Shown: piece by piece, positions 43,908 through 54,126 of the stretch
Numbering within the stretch: the first letter of the stretch is position 1
How the letters are laid out: each line of letters begins with the position of its first letter
Assembly (NCBI RefSeq): GCF_900106095.1
Contig: NZ_FNUD01000002.1
Span: forward strand, 2,749,501-2,813,500
DNA length: 64,000 nt
Direction of reading: 5' to 3'
Source of the DNA: Pseudomonas deceptionensis
GTDB lineage: Bacteria > Pseudomonadota > Gammaproteobacteria > Pseudomonadales > Pseudomonadaceae
Notes under the pieces: generated by a model
Seen by the model: only the letters and a program-made list of their open reading frames with translations
The model's database searches: none
What the model was told of the DNA's origin: nothing
Translations under genes and position numbers: made by a program

Positions 43908-45182
43908 CTACGACGCCACTCGGTAAGGGTTGCGGGGATCATGGTTCCAGTCCAGGAACGGCAAGCCATTGTCGTGCGGCACCATCTCGATGCAGTCCTC
44001 GACCGGGCACGTGATCTGGCACAGGTTGCAGCCCACGCATTCGTCGTCGATCACTTCATACCGGTGTGTCCCGTCGGGCTGTTTCAAGCTGGCGATGGCC
44101 TGGTGCGAGGTGTCTTCGCACGCAATATGGCAGCGCCCGCAGCCAATACAGGCCTCCTGGTCGATTTTGGCGATTACCTGATAGTTGATATCCAGATACT
44201 TCCAGTCGGTGGTGTTGCCTACAGCACGGCCAGAAAAATCGTCCAGGCAGGTATAGCCTTGGCTGTCCATCCAGCGCGACAAACCGTCCTTCATCTCATC
44301 AACTATCCGAAACCCGTGGAGCATGGCGGCGGTGCACACCTGAACCGAGCCACAGCCCAGGGCAATGAATTCCGCTGCGTCGCGCCAACTGCCAATGCCG
44401 CCAATCCCACTGATCGGTAAGCCTTTGGTCAACGGATCGCGGGCGATTTCGGCCACCATGTTCAGTGCAATCGGCTTGACCGCGGAGCCGCAATAACCGC
44501 CGTGGGTACTTTGGCTGCCCACTGTCGGTAACGCCACCATGCGCTCAAGGTCGACGCTGGTGATGGAATTGATGGTGTTGATCAACGACACCGCATCGGC
44601 TCCGCCGCGGTGTGCTGCGCGGGCACTGAGGCGCACGTCGGTGATGTTGGGCGTCAGCTTGACGATCACCGGCAGCGAGCAATAGGTCTTGCACCAGCGC
44701 GTCACCATCTCGACGTATTCCGGCACCTGACCCACCGCCGCCCCCATGCCGCGTTCCGGCATCCCGTGGGGGCAGCCGAAATTCAGTTCGATGCCATCGG
44801 CGCCCGTGGCCTCCACCAGCGGCAGGATGAACTTCCAGGCCGATTCTTCGCAGGGCACCATCAACGACACAATCAGCGCCCGGTCCGGCCAGTCCTTTTT
44901 GACCTGGGTAATTTCGCGCAGGTTTATTTCAAGGGAGCGGTCGGTAATCAGCTCGATATTGTTGATGCCCATGACTTCGCGGTTAGGCCCGAAATGCGCC
45001 GAGTAGCGCGAGGACACGTTGACCGCGGCCGGGTCCTCACCCAGGGTTTTCCAGACCACGCCGCCCCAGCCCGCCTCATAGGCACGCACCACGTTGTAGG
45101 CCTTGTCGGTGGGTGGCGCAGACGCTAGCCAGAAAGGGTTGGGCGATTTGATACCGGCGAAAACAATCGAGAGATCGGCCAT
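43908..45182 (-). CDS. preA: NAD-dependent dihydropyrimidine dehydrogenase subunit PreA
   Basis: A 424-residue FMN-containing TIM-barrel subunit that reduces uracil and thymine to dihydro forms, the first step of reductive pyrimidine breakdown. The N-terminal two-thirds resembles dihydroorotate dehydrogenase (FWLASAPPTDKAYNVVRAYEAGWGG; catalytic-Cys region ELNFGCPHGMPERGMGAA near residue 133). The C-terminus carries two 4Fe-4S motifs, CIGCGRCHIACEDT and CVGCNLCQITCPVEDC. The ATG directly follows the preT stop, so the two are coupled. Confidence 0.95.
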   Translation of the reverse strand: MADLSIVFAGIKSPNPFWLASAPPTDKAYNVVRAYEAGWGGVVWKTLGEDPAAVNVSSRYSAHFGPNREVMGINNIELITDRSLEINLREITQVKKDWPDRALIVSLMVPCEESAWKFILPLVEATGADGIELNFGCPHGMPERGMGAAVGQVPEYVEMVTRWCKTYCSLPVIVKLTPNITDVRLSARAAHRGGADAVSLINTINSITSVDLERMVALPTVGSQSTHGGYCGSAVKPIALNMVAEIARDPLTKGLPISGIGGIGSWRDAAEFIALGCGSVQVCTAAMLHGFRIVDEMKDGLSRWMDSQGYTCLDDFSGRAVGNTTDWKYLDINYQVIAKIDQEACIGCGRCHIACEDTSHQAIASLKQPDGTHRYEVIDDECVGCNLCQITCPVEDCIEMVPHDNGLPFLDWNHDPRNPYRVAS

Positions 45183-46544
45183 TTACGCGGCCTCCTGATT
45201 CAGTTGGGCATGAATGGCTTCTGCGGCCAGTTTGCCGTGCTGCACGGCTTGTACGGTCAGGTCCTGACCCAGTGAGGTGCAATCGCCCCCGGCATAAACC
45301 CCGGGCACGCTGGTGCGCAGTTGATCGTCAACCTCGATCCGGTCGCCGACCCGCTTGAGTGCCTGCGCCAATGGATCGTTCAGCGCAGCCTCATCAAAAG
45401 TCTGGCCGATGGCCTTGAACACCGCATCAGCTGCCAGTTCGAAGGTCTCACCGGTGCTCACCAGGCGTCCGCCCTCCAGGCGAGTGCGGGCAAAGCGCAT
45501 GCCGCGCACCTGACCGCGTTCATCCAGTAACAATTCTTGCGGCTGGGCCCAGGTCATGAGACGCACCTGATTGGCCTTGGCAATATCCTGTTCGTGCCCG
45601 GTGGCGCCCATGTCCTCGAGCCCCCGGCGATACACCAGGTTTACCTCCCGTGCACCCAGGCGGGCCATTTGCACCGCCATGTCGATCGCGGTATTGCCCG
45701 CGCCCAGCACAATGCAGCGCTCGGCCAGCGGCAATTGCGTCAGGTCATCGCTCTGGCGCAGTTCGCGGATGTAATCGGTGGCGGCCAGCAGCCCCGGCGC
45801 GTCTTCGTGGGGCAGGCCCAGCAGCCTGCTGGCGGCCAGTCCCAACCCCAGAAACACCGAATCGAACTGCAGGTGCAGCTCGCTCAGGCTCAGGTTGTCG
45901 CCCAGTTTTTGGCCATGACGCACTTCGATGCCGCCGATATCCAGTACGAAATCCACTTCCCGCTGAGCAAAATCATCCACCAGTTTGTATTTGGCGATCC
46001 CGTATTCATTGAGCCCGCCGGATTTCTCCCGGGCTTCGAATATCACCACCTCATGCCCGAGCAAGGCCAGGCGATGGGCGCAGGCCAAGCCGGCAGGGCC
46101 CGCGCCGACCACGGCGATCCGCTTGCCGGTGGGTGCCGCACGGGTGAATGGATGCTCGCTGAACTGCGCATGGTCGACCGCATAACGCTGTAACAAACCG
46201 ATCAGTACCGGGGCGCACTCCTGGCTGTTATTGCGCACGCAGGCTTGCTGGCACAGCACCTCCGTCGGGCAAACCCGGGCACAACTGCCGCCCAGAATGT
46301 TGGCCGAGAGAATCGTGTGCGCAGCCCCCTGGACGTTTTCCTGCTGGATCTTGCGAATAAACGAAGGGATATCGATGTCGCTGGGGCACGCATTGACGCA
46401 AGGCGCGTCGTAGCAATACAGGCAGCGCGAACTTTCCAGCTCGGCCTGGCGGGCACTGAGGGGGGGCGCCAGATCGGTGAAATGACTCGCCAGCACCTGC
46501 GCATTGTCATGGGGATGCGGCAAATGGTTCAGGGACTTGATCAC
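45183..46544 (-). CDS. preT: Dihydropyrimidine dehydrogenase subunit PreT (PydX-type)
   Basis: A 453-residue FAD/NAD(P)H oxidoreductase subunit that feeds electrons to PreA. The N-terminal iron-sulfur domain has clustered cysteines (CLYCYDAPCVNACPSDIDIP; CARVCPTEVLCQQACVRN). The FAD Rossmann motif is RIAVVGAGPAGLACAHRLALLG near residue 145. The NADPH site is RCIVLGAGNTAIDMAVQMARLG near residue 270. The C-terminal motif is GVYAGGDCTSLGQDLTVQAVQHGK. It lies between dihydropyrimidinase and preA on the same strand. Confidence 0.94.
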   Translation of the reverse strand: MIKSLNHLPHPHDNAQVLASHFTDLAPPLSARQAELESSRCLYCYDAPCVNACPSDIDIPSFIRKIQQENVQGAAHTILSANILGGSCARVCPTEVLCQQACVRNNSQECAPVLIGLLQRYAVDHAQFSEHPFTRAAPTGKRIAVVGAGPAGLACAHRLALLGHEVVIFEAREKSGGLNEYGIAKYKLVDDFAQREVDFVLDIGGIEVRHGQKLGDNLSLSELHLQFDSVFLGLGLAASRLLGLPHEDAPGLLAATDYIRELRQSDDLTQLPLAERCIVLGAGNTAIDMAVQMARLGAREVNLVYRRGLEDMGATGHEQDIAKANQVRLMTWAQPQELLLDERGQVRGMRFARTRLEGGRLVSTGETFELAADAVFKAIGQTFDEAALNDPLAQALKRVGDRIEVDDQLRTSVPGVYAGGDCTSLGQDLTVQAVQHGKLAAEAIHAQLNQEAA

Positions 46545-46600
46545 GGGATTGCCTCACGGTTGTGGGGATCGTCCTGCCTCTGTCGGGCAGTGCTTTACGC

Positions 46601-48163
<1,563 letters not shown>

Positions 48164-48269
48164 TCAAACTTTATTTTTAATAAGGTTATTTGTTTATAAC
48201 TATATGATTTATAACAACTTTAATAATTAATCACCAAAATGAGGCACTGCCACACCATTTTGACGCACT

Positions 48270-48283
48270 TGACAGGAATCAAA
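48270..48283. promoter_or_regulatory. Candidate pyrimidine-operon operator, copy 2
   Basis: TGACAGGAATCAAA is the exact reverse complement of 48109-48122. It lies on the transporter side of the AT-rich divergent promoter region. Confidence 0.65.
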
Positions 48284-48638
48284 TATGAGCGAAGTTTCTT
48301 ATGCTAAATCAGGTGCTTGAGTCTCTGAGCGAAGGGTGGCAAAGCAACAAAAATAAATAAGCGTGCACCGAGTTGTTTCGTTTTGTTATATCAATGAAAT
48401 GCCTTTTGATAGGGGCATGGGAATGCGAGTCATTTACAAGAGGGTTAAAACAGTTGTAAACCAGACAGTTGCAAGTAGTGCAAGCCAGTGTGCGGGGACG
48501 CGGCAAGTAACACGGCACAGTTCTTGATTGTTGCTGCCATGACCGGACGGGCCGACGTAGACAAGTACAAGTCCAGGCAAGGGAGTGGCTCTGCGCCAAT
48601 GCGCGGGGCATGTCACCACAACAAGAGAGTGAGCGAAC

Positions 48639-50126
48639 ATGCAAGCGAGCAGATCCCACGTAACTGAACGTAACGGCTTGTACGAACTGGAAGCCGGGCC
48701 TGAAGTCCTCGATAGTCCCCGGTATAACCACGATATTGCCCCCACCAAAGTCCATGAGCGCACCTGGAACAAATGGCATATCACTGCGTTGTGGATCGGC
48801 ATGTCCATTTGCGTGCCCACCTACACCTTGGGGGGTGTATTGACGGCCTACTTCGGGCTTTCGGTCGGCGAGGCGCTGCTGGCGATTTTGCTGGCCAATA
48901 TCGTGGTTTTGATCCCGCTGACCCTTAATGCTTTTGCGGGTACCAAATACGGAATTCCCTTTCCGGTGTTGCTGCGCTCTTCCTTCGGCATCATCGGTTC
49001 AAACGTCCCTTGCTTGATCCGTGCTTTGGTGGCTTGCGGCTGGTTCGGGATTCAGACGCTGTTCGGCGGCCTGGCCATTCACCTGTTTCTGGGCTCGGTG
49101 TTCGAAGGCTGGAAAAGCCTGGGCGGCACCGGTGAAGTGATCGGCTTCATGCTGTTTTGGGCGCTTAACCTGTGGGTGGTGTTGCGCGGCGCCGAGTCGA
49201 TCAAGTGGCTTGAAACCCTGTCTGCGCCGTTGCTGGTACTGGTTGGCATCGGATTGCTGGTGTGGGCACTGCCCAATGTGTCGATGACCGAACTGCTGGC
49301 CCAGCCCGCCAAACGCCCCGAAGGCGCCAGTGTGTATGGCTACTTCTTTGCCGGCCTGACCGCAATGGTGGGGTTCTGGGCCACCTTGTCGCTGAATATT
49401 CCGGACTTCAGCCGCTACGCCAAAAGCCAGAAAGACCAGATTCTGGGCCAGATTTTCGGCCTGCCGCTGACCATGTTCCTGTTTGCTGCATTGGGCGTGG
49501 TGATGACGGCAGCGTCCGAAAAACTGGTAGGGGTTACCGTGTCCGACCCGGTAAGCCTGATCGGTCATATCCAGAGCCCGGGCTGGGTGGCGCTGGCCAT
49601 GGCACTGATCATCATTGCCACCCTGTCGACCAACACCGCGGCCAATATCGTGTCGCCCACCAATGACTTCCAGAACATCGCCCCCAAACTGATCAACCGC
49701 ACCAAGGCCGTGATGTTGACCGGCCTGGTGGGCCTGGTGCTGATGGGGCATGAACTGCTGAAAAAACTCGGCCTGCTGGTGTCCGACGTGAGCCTGGAAA
49801 CCGTGTACTCCAACTGGCTGCTGGGCTACTCCAGCCTGTTGGGCCCCATCGCGGGGATCATGGTGGTGGACTATTTCATCATCCGTCAGCAAAAACTCGA
49901 CCTGGCCGGGCTGTACCACGACGGCGTGTACCCGGCCTGGAACTGGAACGGATTCATCGCCTTTGGCGTACCGGTGGTACTGACCTTGCTGTCATTGGGC
50001 AGCAGCGCTTTCAGCTGGTTTTATGACTTCGGCTGGTTTACCGGGTCGTTGCTCGGCGCCGCGATTTACTACGCCCTGTGCCGCCTGAGCAGCCCGCAGA
50101 CGGCCATCGCCAACAACGCGGCTTGA
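48639..50126 (+). CDS. NCS1 family nucleobase/hydantoin transporter
   Basis: A 495-residue transporter with about 12 helices. Family markers are the N-terminal RTWNKWHITALWIGMSICVPTYTLGG near residue 47, GIPFPVLLRSSFGIIGSNVP near 108, FWATLSLNIPDFSRYAKSQ near 245 and STNTAANIVSPTNDFQN near 328. These match the Mhp1/uracil/allantoin branch of NCS1. Being in the same operon as beta-ureidopropionase, it probably imports uracil, thymine or dihydropyrimidines/hydantoins. The next gene's ATG lies 37 bp after its stop. Confidence 0.92.
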   Translation: MQASRSHVTERNGLYELEAGPEVLDSPRYNHDIAPTKVHERTWNKWHITALWIGMSICVPTYTLGGVLTAYFGLSVGEALLAILLANIVVLIPLTLNAFAGTKYGIPFPVLLRSSFGIIGSNVPCLIRALVACGWFGIQTLFGGLAIHLFLGSVFEGWKSLGGTGEVIGFMLFWALNLWVVLRGAESIKWLETLSAPLLVLVGIGLLVWALPNVSMTELLAQPAKRPEGASVYGYFFAGLTAMVGFWATLSLNIPDFSRYAKSQKDQILGQIFGLPLTMFLFAALGVVMTAASEKLVGVTVSDPVSLIGHIQSPGWVALAMALIIIATLSTNTAANIVSPTNDFQNIAPKLINRTKAVMLTGLVGLVLMGHELLKKLGLLVSDVSLETVYSNWLLGYSSLLGPIAGIMVVDYFIIRQQKLDLAGLYHDGVYPAWNWNGFIAFGVPVVLTLLSLGSSAFSWFYDFGWFTGSLLGAAIYYALCRLSSPQTAIANNAA

Positions 50127-50163
50127 CATGAATTCTTATAAAAAACTGCCTGAGGATACCTCC

Positions 50164-51429
50164 ATGAACGCCATACAAGACCTTCAGCAGCAACGCGCAC
50201 CCTTGATCAACAGCGAGCGCCTGTGGGCCTCTTTAATGGAACTGGCGCAACTGGGGGCCACGGTAAAAGGCGGCGTGTGTCGCCTGGCCCTGACCGATCT
50301 CGACCGCCAGGCCCGGGACATCTTTGTGCGCTGGTGCGAAGACGCGGGTTGTACCGTCAGCGTTGACGCCGTGGGCAATATTTTTGCCCGTCGCCCCGGG
50401 CGCAATCCCGACTTGCCGCCGGTGATGACCGGCAGCCATATCGACACCCAGCCCACCGGCGGCAAATTTGACGGCTGTTTTGGGGTGCTGGCCGGGGTAG
50501 AAGTGCTGCGCACTCTCAATGACTTGAACATCGAGACTGAGGCGCCGCTCGAAGTGGTGGTGTGGACCAACGAAGAGGGCTCGCGATTTGCCCCGTGCAT
50601 GATGGGCTCCGGTGTCTTTGCCGAAAAATTCACCCTGGAAGAAACCCTGGCCAAAACCGATGCCGAGGGCGTGACGGTCGGTGAAGCCTTGAATGCGATT
50701 GGCTATGCGGGCAGTCGAAAAGTCAGCGGCCACCCGGTGGGGGCCTACTTTGAAGCCCACATCGAGCAGGGGCCGATCCTTGAAGACGAACGTAAAACCA
50801 TTGGCGTGGTACTGGGCGCTCTCGGGCAGAAATGGTTCGACCTCAACCTGCGTGGCGTCGAAGCCCACGCCGGGCCGACCCCCATGCACCTGCGCAAGGA
50901 CGCGCTGGTGGGCGCTGCGGCGGTAGTGGCTGCGGTCAATCACGCCGCCCTGAGCCATCAACCCCATGCCTGCGGCACCGTGGGTTGCCTGCAAGCGTAC
51001 CCGGGCTCGCGCAACGTAATCCCGGGCGAAGTACGCATGACCCTGGATTTCCGTCACCTGTTGCCGGAGCGCCTGGACTCGATGATCAGCGAAGTGCGCG
51101 GGGTGATCGAAGCCACGTGCGCCAAACATGGCCTGACGTTTGAACTCACCCCAACTGCGGATTTTCCGCCGCTGTACTTCAATGACGATTGCGTGAATGC
51201 GGTACGTGAAGCAGCCAATGGCCTGGGGTTGTCCAATATGGACATCGTCAGCGGGGCAGGGCACGACGCCATCTTCCTCGCCGAGCTGGGCCCGGCGGGC
51301 ATGATTTTTGTGCCATGTGAAGGCGGCATCAGTCACAACGAAATCGAGAACGCCGATCCCAAGGATCTGGCAGCGGGATGTGCGGTGTTGCTCAAAGCCA
51401 TGTTGGCGGCGTCGAAAGCAATGGTGTAA
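50164..51429 (+). CDS. Beta-ureidopropionase / N-carbamoyl-amino-acid hydrolase (M20 family)
   Basis: A 421-residue Zn-dependent amidase that cleaves N-carbamoyl-beta-alanine to beta-alanine, CO2 and ammonia. The start at 50164 follows GAGGA at seven bases; the ATG 50128 has none. Metal-binding motifs: TGSHIDTQPTGGKFDGCFGV near residue 85, VVWTNEEGSRFAPCMMGS near 128, FEAHIEQGPILE near 195 and SGAGHDAIFLAELGP near 363. It completes the three-step reductive pathway. Family members also act in hydantoin use (AmaB/HyuC), so side activity is possible. Confidence 0.92.
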   Translation: MNAIQDLQQQRAPLINSERLWASLMELAQLGATVKGGVCRLALTDLDRQARDIFVRWCEDAGCTVSVDAVGNIFARRPGRNPDLPPVMTGSHIDTQPTGGKFDGCFGVLAGVEVLRTLNDLNIETEAPLEVVVWTNEEGSRFAPCMMGSGVFAEKFTLEETLAKTDAEGVTVGEALNAIGYAGSRKVSGHPVGAYFEAHIEQGPILEDERKTIGVVLGALGQKWFDLNLRGVEAHAGPTPMHLRKDALVGAAAVVAAVNHAALSHQPHACGTVGCLQAYPGSRNVIPGEVRMTLDFRHLLPERLDSMISEVRGVIEATCAKHGLTFELTPTADFPPLYFNDDCVNAVREAANGLGLSNMDIVSGAGHDAIFLAELGPAGMIFVPCEGGISHNEIENADPKDLAAGCAVLLKAMLAASKAMV

Positions 51430-51442
51430 CGCCAACAGTTTT

Positions 51443-51553
51443 TGTAGCCGCTGATGAGCGTAGCGAGGCTGCGATGGGTTGCGCAGCGACCCTTTGCCTT
51501 GACTAAAAGCGAAGGTCCTGCGGCCCTTGTCGCAGCCAGCGGCAGCGGCTACA
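51443..51553. repeat. REP-like element, TGTAGCCGCTG ... CAGCGGCTACA
   Basis: TGTAGCCGCTG at 51443-51453 is mirrored by CAGCGGCTACA at 51543-51553 with one mismatch. The interior contains GCGTAGCGAGGCTGCGATGGG and CTTGTCGCAGCCAGCGG, which can pair as well. It lies between the stop of the ureidopropionase gene and the convergent efflux operon, a usual REP/BIME location. Confidence 0.75.
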
Positions 51554-52976
51554 GGTGTTGTGCTGACTGATCCCACCCACCCCCCAATGCCGTCAACAAC
51601 CCCACGCTGGCCTGTAGCTGCCGGGTGCGCAGGGCTTGTACCTGGCGCTGGGCTTGCAGCGCTGCCGTTTGCGCGGTCACCACATCCAGATAGCTGACTG
51701 CCCCGGCTTCATAGCTGTTGGTGGCGATTGCCTGGGTGTGTTCGGCGGTATTGGCGGCGGCTTGCTCGTCGAGGCTTTCCTGTCGCAGGTCGCGCAGCTG
51801 CGCCAGGTTGTCCTCGACTTCGCGGACCGCATGCAGCACCTGGCTGCGGTAATGGGCCGATGCTTCTTCAAATTCAGCCTTGGCCTGGCGCTCCTGACCA
51901 TCGAGCCTGCCGCCGTCAAAAATCGGCAGGCTGATCAGCGGCCCCAAGGCCCAGAAGCGGTTACTGGCAGCCAGTAAATTGCCGCTGCCCTGGGTTTGCC
52001 CGCCGAGCAGGCCGGTCAAGCTGAAGTCCGGATACCAGGCCGCTTTTGCCACGCCAATCGCCGCATTGGCGGCAAACACCCGGCGCTCGGCGGCGGCGAT
52101 GTCGGGCCGCCGTTGCAGCAAGGTGCTGGGCAGCGCCTGGGGCTGCGGTGGCAGGTCCAAGGTGCGCGTGCTGGCCGCCAGCTGGAAGGTGCTCGCTGGC
52201 TCGCCCACCAGTTCGCCCATTGCGTGTTCGGTCAGGTTGCGCTGGCCGCGCACGTCGTCCAGCTGGGCTTCGGCTTCGGCCAACTGGCTTTGGGCGCGGG
52301 TCAGGTCAAGTTCGGAGGCGATCTGCCCCTGAAAACGGGCGCGGGTCAGTTGCAAGGCCTGGTTGTACTCATCCAGCGAGCTGGACAAAATCCGCTGTTG
52401 CGCATCCAGGCCATCGAGTTGCACATACAGGCCGGTCAACTGGCGTTGCAAACTCAAGCGTGCCACGGCCAGGTCGTCCGCCGAGGCCTCTGCCTGGGCA
52501 TCGCCCGCCGCCACCTGATTGCGGATTTTGCCCCACAGGTCGAGGTCGAAATTCAACGCGAACCCAGCGGTGTTGCTGTTATAGACCGACGGTTGCGTCG
52601 TACCGCGCAGCGGGCGGCTGTCTGATTGACGCTGACGCATCGGTTGCCCGCTGGCGGTGATTTGCGGGAACAACCCTGCATGCAATTGGCTGGCATAGGC
52701 CTGTGCCGCGTCGAAGTGCGCAAGGGCGGCGGCCAGGTCCGGGTTGGCGCTGAGCAATTGCTGTTGCAGCGTGTTCAGGCGTTCGTCCTGATACACCCGC
52801 CACCACTGGGGCGAGAGTTGATCGGCGGGCTGTGCGCTGTGCCACGGGCCGTCACTGGTTTGTTCGCGGTAATGCGCGGGCAGGTTCAGGTCGGGCGGGT
52901 TGTAGGCCGGTGCCAGTGAGCAGCCCTGCAAGGCCAGGGCCAGCAACAGGGCGCTGCGTTTAAGCCTTGGCTGCAT
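51549..52976 (-). CDS. RND efflux outer-membrane lipoprotein (NodT/OprM family)
   Basis: A 475-residue TolC-like outer-membrane channel. The start at 52976 gives a lipoprotein signal (KRSALLLALALQGC) with Cys as the lipidated residue. Two OEP repeats follow. Family patterns include WWRVYQDERLNTLQQQLLSANPDL near residue 60, LLQRRPDIAAAERRVFAANAAIGVAKAAWYPDFSLTG near 285, and a C-terminal EAGAVSYLDVVTAQTAALQAQRQ. It overlaps the membrane-fusion gene by 17 bp and ends the operon; its stop sits at the edge of a REP-like element. Confidence 0.93.
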   Translation of the reverse strand: MQPRLKRSALLLALALQGCSLAPAYNPPDLNLPAHYREQTSDGPWHSAQPADQLSPQWWRVYQDERLNTLQQQLLSANPDLAAALAHFDAAQAYASQLHAGLFPQITASGQPMRQRQSDSRPLRGTTQPSVYNSNTAGFALNFDLDLWGKIRNQVAAGDAQAEASADDLAVARLSLQRQLTGLYVQLDGLDAQQRILSSSLDEYNQALQLTRARFQGQIASELDLTRAQSQLAEAEAQLDDVRGQRNLTEHAMGELVGEPASTFQLAASTRTLDLPPQPQALPSTLLQRRPDIAAAERRVFAANAAIGVAKAAWYPDFSLTGLLGGQTQGSGNLLAASNRFWALGPLISLPIFDGGRLDGQERQAKAEFEEASAHYRSQVLHAVREVEDNLAQLRDLRQESLDEQAAANTAEHTQAIATNSYEAGAVSYLDVVTAQTAALQAQRQVQALRTRQLQASVGLLTALGGGWDQSAQHL

Positions 52977-54126
52977 GGGAGGCTCCCGCGTCGGCAAGTT
53001 TTACCGCGTCGCCTTCGCGCAGGGCGTCAGGCGGGTTGTCGATCACGGTGTCGGCGGGCTTGAGGCCCTGATCAATCACCAGCCGCTCGCCCAAATCGAG
53101 GCCGATATGGATGTTTTGCAAGTGCACATGCTGCGCGCTGTCGAGCACCGCGACCTGGGTGCCCTGGGCGCGGAAGATCAACGCACTGGCCGGGATGCTG
53201 ACGCCGTGGGTGTCTGCCGGGATCGACAGGGTGGCCTCGGCATAGTCGCCGGGCATCAGTGCGTCGCCCGGGTTGAGGGCTACGAACTGGGCCATCAGGG
53301 TGCCAGAGCGTTGATCAATTGCCGCCGAGTTGCCGATCAATCTGGCGCTGAAGGTTTGCCCCGGGTGCTCCGGCACGCTGAGTTGTACCTGCATGCCAGG
53401 GCGGATCACGCTGGCGTAGTTCTGTGGCACGGGTACGTAGAGCCGCAGTTGGTGGGTGTCGGCTATGTCGAACAGCTCAATATCGCTGTCGGTATCGGCC
53501 TTGATCAATTGCCCGATGTCGGTGTTGCGGGCAGTGATGGTCCCTGCAAAGGGCGCGCGAATGGTCTTGTAGTCTTCCAGGGTCGAGAGACGTGCGTAAT
53601 CAGCTTCGGCGGCCTGGGCATTGGCCTTGGCTGCGGCGGCATTGGAGGCTTTTTCGTCAGCCTCCTGACGCGAGACCGAGTGACTGGCCAGCAGGTTTTG
53701 CCAGCGGGTGGCCGTGGTCGCCGCCAGCCTGGCGTTGGCTTGTTCCTGCAGCATATGGGCGCGGGTTTGCGCCAGTTGCTGGTCCAGATCCGGGCTGTCG
53801 ATGACGGCCAGTATCTGTCCCGCGTGTACCTTGCTGCCGATGTCGGTTTGCCAGCTTTTCAGGTAGCCGCTGACCCGGGCGTGGATCGGCGCCTTGCTCC
53901 AGGCCTGCAGGTGCGCGGGCAAACGCAGGGTGTCGCCGTGGGCGTTTTGCAGGGGTTGAAACACGCTGACAATCGGCAGCGCCGCGGCTTCGGTCCATTG
54001 GGTGATCGCGTGTTCGTGGCGGCTGCGCGCCGCCAGGCCGTTGGCCACCAGCAGTGCGGCCAGGGTCAGGCCGCCGATGCCCAGATACATCAAGCGCTTG
54101 TGCGAAGGTTTTTGATCAGATGACAT
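52960..54126 (-). CDS. RND efflux membrane-fusion (adaptor) protein
   Basis: A 388-residue periplasmic adaptor. The start at 54126 overlaps the permease stop by 11 bp. An N-terminal membrane anchor (LMYLGIGGLTLAALLVANGLAA) precedes the biotinyl-lipoyl fold (LQAWSKAPIHARVSGYLKSWQTDIGSKVHAGQILAVIDSPDLDQQL). An alpha-helical hairpin rich in Ala/Gln lies near residues 115-185. The second lipoyl half is TIRAPFAGTITARNTDIGQLI near 190, followed by the beta-barrel part. It links the permease to the outer-membrane channel. Confidence 0.93.
   Translation of the reverse strand: MSSDQKPSHKRLMYLGIGGLTLAALLVANGLAARSRHEHAITQWTEAAALPIVSVFQPLQNAHGDTLRLPAHLQAWSKAPIHARVSGYLKSWQTDIGSKVHAGQILAVIDSPDLDQQLAQTRAHMLQEQANARLAATTATRWQNLLASHSVSRQEADEKASNAAAAKANAQAAEADYARLSTLEDYKTIRAPFAGTITARNTDIGQLIKADTDSDIELFDIADTHQLRLYVPVPQNYASVIRPGMQVQLSVPEHPGQTFSARLIGNSAAIDQRSGTLMAQFVALNPGDALMPGDYAEATLSIPADTHGVSIPASALIFRAQGTQVAVLDSAQHVHLQNIHIGLDLGERLVIDQGLKPADTVIDNPPDALREGDAVKLADAGASHAAKA

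Noticed and set aside
48309..48820. Two minus-strand frames of 128-156 codons in the pyrimidine divergent region
   Set aside because: They lie antisense to the transporter start and leader and show no recognisable domain or ribosome site.
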